DNA from: an uncultured Methanolobus sp.
GTDB lineage: Archaea > Halobacteriota > Methanosarcinia > Methanosarcinales > Methanosarcinaceae
Assembly: GCF_963667555.1 (NCBI RefSeq)
Contig: NZ_OY763421.1
Span: 1,381,562-1,445,561 of the forward strand
Reading direction: 5' to 3'
DNA length: 64,000 bases
Positions 61,832 through 64,000 of the stretch are shown in pieces. Each line of letters starts with the position of its first letter. The first letter of the stretch is position 1. The notes beneath the pieces are model-generated. The model was not told where the DNA came from, made no database searches, and worked only from the letters and a program-made list of their open reading frames with translations. Both the position numbers and the translations under genes were made by a program.

Positions 61832-62188
61832 TCTAGGGAGATCCTGCCATTAAAATTCGAAGGTAAGCAGGTCATTTTTGCAGGTTAATATTATTTCTCG
61901 TAGGTCGTGACTAACTGGAGTGACCCGAAGGGACCGGCGAAGCCGGCGTTTTCCCATAAGAAAAAACAAAATATCTGCATCATATCCAGGAATACTTTCT
62001 GCAAAGAACTCATGTAGATTTTCAATATGAATGAAACAATATTATGGATAATATTCTGTGCATAAGCATCGAAGTGTGCCGCCTTCGGCGGATAGTTACT
62101 TTGTTTTTAGATTACAATGTTTTTGGGAAATTAAGATAGCAAAGTTTTGTTCCCTCTTACAAATAAAAAAAGAAGATTTCCACATAGC
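61832..62188 (+). repeat. Interspersed MITE-like repeat, copy 7
   Basis: Fills most of the 61823-62305 gap. Left end TCTAGGGAGATCCTGCCATT (from 61832) and right end AGATTTCCACATAGCA (about 62173-62188) are diverged terminal repeats. Core: CCCGAAGGG (61924-61932), CCGGCGAAGCCGG (61934-61946), CCGCCTTCGGCGG (62079-62091). It sits directly after the histidine kinase. Confidence 0.7.
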
Positions 62189-62305
62189 AAAATTTTAAAT
62201 TTGTTTCAACTTATTAAAACTTAAATTAAGTTCAAACTCATTCGAAGTTTAAGTAACAGTTTTATCTGTTCAGATTCATTAGACTTATGGGGGCGTGAGG
62301 AATAT

Positions 62306-62782
62306 ATGAAGAGTAATAACACATTTGTAGGAATAGTAGTACTGATTACGATCATACTGGTTACTATTGCCACTTTTACACTGGGATGTGCCGAACCACC
62401 GGAAATCCCTGACAATGAGTCAGTTCTTACTGAAGAAAACAGCAGTGAGTACATTTACGGGGATGCAACCGTAGAAAATATACAGATATTCATACTTGAA
62501 TCATTTCCTGTTCAGGTACATGTGACTGCAACAGGGTATCTGCCTGATGGGTGCACATCCATAAATGAGAAAACAGTCTCATATAATGAAGAAACAAAGA
62601 GTTTTACAGTTGATATAACAACAATAAGACCGGCAGATGAAATGTGCACTGAAGCACTTGTTCCATTTGAAGAAACAATTGCTCTTGATGTGTACGGTCT
62701 TGAAAAGGGTACCTATAAAGTGGATGTAAATGGAATTACCGATGAATTCGAACTTCAGATGGATAATATTCCACAGGAATGA
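62306..62782 (+). CDS. Small lipoprotein of unknown function
   Basis: 158 residues. Signal ending TFTLGC (lipidated Cys), then an acidic region (PEIPDNESVLTEEN) and a compact beta domain (VQVHVTATGYLPDGCTSINE, FEETIALDVYGLEKGTYKVDVNG) resembling an inhibitor-like or immunoglobulin-type fold. Two more cysteines (CTSIN and EMCTEA) could form a disulfide. Convergent with the response-regulator gene, 10 bp from its stop. Confidence 0.75.
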   Translation: MKSNNTFVGIVVLITIILVTIATFTLGCAEPPEIPDNESVLTEENSSEYIYGDATVENIQIFILESFPVQVHVTATGYLPDGCTSINEKTVSYNEETKSFTVDITTIRPADEMCTEALVPFEETIALDVYGLEKGTYKVDVNGITDEFELQMDNIPQE

Positions 62783-62792
62783 GTACTTCAAC

Positions 62793-64000
62793 TCATTCCT
62801 CTTCTGCCTTTGATGAAAGATTTTCCACATTCCTGATGCAAGAAAGAAGATCCTGCTTTTTGAATATTCCTTTCTGCATTATAAAAGACACATTCTTATC
62901 AAGTTCGTCTTTCTCATGAACATCAAGATCCTTTGCAGTACAGACTATTATAGGAATATCAATGGTACTTGGATGCTTCTTTAACTCTTTTATTACATCA
63001 AAACCATCTATTACCGGCATCATCAGATCAAGTATAATAACGTCGGGAGAAAATGTCAGCGCCTTTTCAATACCTTCTTTGCCGCTTGAAGCCATAATCA
63101 CATTGTAGCCTTCCGTTAAAAGCATGGAATCCATGAGTTCCAGCACAGAAGGTTCATCGTCTATGGCAAGTACATTCACCTTTTCAAATGACTTAAGTGT
63201 CTTTAACCTGTCAAGTGAAGAAAGAAGTCCTTCCCTGTCAATTGGTTTTACAAAATAATCAAAGGCTCCCCATATCACACCCAGATCCCTTTCATCCACT
63301 ATGGAAACAATAACGACTGGTATATCCTCGGTTCCTTTTTCCTTTTTAAGATTCCTGAGAACATCCCATCCATCCATTTCAGGCATCATTATATCAAGGG
63401 TGATTGCGAAAGGATGAAGTTCCTTTGCAAGTTCAAGAGCCTCTTTTCCATTATCTGCAAACCTGACATTGTAACCTGCATCCCTTAATGTAAAAGAAAG
63501 AATTTCCTGAGATTTTTTATCATCTTCAACCACAAGAATGAGTGGACGGTAGTTATCTTCATTTTCAACACTTTTAATTCCGGATGTTATTGGACAGACT
63601 GTCCTGCTTACCTCATACTCTTCAGTAGTTTCACCATTGGATTCAGAGACACAGACAGGAGAACTTGCATCAAAATCAAGAGGTATCTCAAAGATAAAAG
63701 AAGAACCAGAACCTATCTCACTCTCAATCCATATATTTCCATGATGCTGTTCTATGAAATTTTTAACCAGGACAAGACCAAGTCCCGTACCCTCATAAAC
63801 CCTGCAGCTTGATGAATCTATCTGGGTGAATGCCTTGAAAAGTTTTTCCTGATTCTCTTTTGATATACCTATTCCATTATCCTTTATTTCGACACGTACA
63901 CAATCACCCTGCAAAGTGACGTAGATAATAACAGAACCTTCGTTGTCTGTGAACTTGATAGCATTACTCAAAAGATTATAGATAATCTGTTTGAACTTTC
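62793..64000 (-). CDS. Hybrid histidine kinase with two C-terminal receiver domains (N-terminus off window)
   Basis: The frame is open to the right edge; only the last 400 or so codons are in the window. The first residues (KQIIYNLLSNAIKFTDNEGSV) are the N-box of a HATPase domain, followed by DNGIGISKENQEKLFKAFTQ and GTGLGLVLVKNFIE. Then come two receiver domains: LILVVEDDKKSQEILS with ITLDIMMPEMDGWDV (first D-box), and VLAIDDEPSVLELM with VIILDLMMPVIDGFDV. Multi-step phosphorelay is likely; the sensing part lies beyond 64000. No DNA-binding output domain follows the last receiver. Confidence 0.9.
   Translation of the reverse strand, partial: KFKQIIYNLLSNAIKFTDNEGSVIIYVTLQGDCVRVEIKDNGIGISKENQEKLFKAFTQIDSSSCRVYEGTGLGLVLVKNFIEQHHGNIWIESEIGSGSSFIFEIPLDFDASSPVCVSESNGETTEEYEVSRTVCPITSGIKSVENEDNYRPLILVVEDDKKSQEILSFTLRDAGYNVRFADNGKEALELAKELHPFAITLDIMMPEMDGWDVLRNLKKEKGTEDIPVVIVSIVDERDLGVIWGAFDYFVKPIDREGLLSSLDRLKTLKSFEKVNVLAIDDEPSVLELMDSMLLTEGYNVIMASSGKEGIEKALTFSPDVIILDLMMPVIDGFDVIKELKKHPSTIDIPIIVCTAKDLDVHEKDELDKNVSFIMQKGIFKKQDLLSCIRNVENLSSKAEEE

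Overview
The window is chromosomal DNA from a methanogenic archaeon, most likely of the family Methanosarcinaceae (Methanolobus or Methanococcoides type). This rests on the archaeal gene set (group II chaperonin, diphthine synthase, HerA-type ATPase, UPF0212, DUF357, DUF2119, an AmmeMemoRadiSam enzyme), TATA-box promoters on AT-rich DNA, archaeal type IV pilus genes, PGF-CTERM and PEF-CTERM cell-surface sorting signals, and a CcmABC cytochrome c maturation set. The genus is an inference from gene content.

Layout. 1-10.6 kb holds secreted proteins on the minus strand: two PQQ-type beta-propellers, a protein of five DUF4430-like repeats, a NosD/beta-helix protein with a PKD domain, and a duplicated-domain secreted protein broken by a frameshift and abutted by an IS. 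10.6-11.7 kb is an IS5-type insertion sequence. 11.9-15.6 kb encodes two PGF-pre-PGF surface proteins. 15.8-18.5 kb has a stand-alone secretion ATPase, an ArsR-type regulator fused to a DUF4430-like domain and a DUF234 fragment. Two tRNA genes (CAU and Asn-GUU) follow, then a radical SAM gene. 20.5-28.0 kb is a type IV pilus-like operon (ATPase, TadC-like membrane protein, LamG/PKD pilin-adhesin, second pilin-like protein, anchored accessory protein). 28.5-32.8 kb is a housekeeping minus-strand run (PfkB kinase, UPF0212, DUF357, HerA, DphB), divergent from the thermosome at 33.0 kb. 34.9-42.3 kb is mixed: a PEGA/PGF-CTERM surface protein, a candidate 34-codon gene with its own promoter and terminator, DUF2119, TlyA, a BASS transporter, a HAD phosphatase and an Old Yellow Enzyme. 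42.6-52.5 kb carries ccmC, a complete peptide/nickel-type ABC importer, then ccmB, ccmA, a molybdopterin-domain lipoprotein and a small winged-helix protein. 52.7-58.8 kb has small membrane, secreted and regulatory genes and an alanine dehydrogenase family gene. 58.9 kb to the end is a two-component signalling locus.

The most interesting structure lies between the genes. Seven copies of a roughly 315-400 bp interspersed repeat are scattered through the window, all intergenic and in both orientations. Most have imperfect terminal inverted repeats of the form TCTGTAGAAATCCTG. The better preserved copies carry the same GC-rich mini-hairpins (CCCGAAGGG, CCGGCGAAGCCGG, CCGCCTTCGGCGG). They encode no protein and look like a MITE-like or structured-RNA family. 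Other unexplained items are the 34-codon transcription unit at 36.6 kb and a 94-bp element with perfect 15-bp inverted arms at 52.7 kb.
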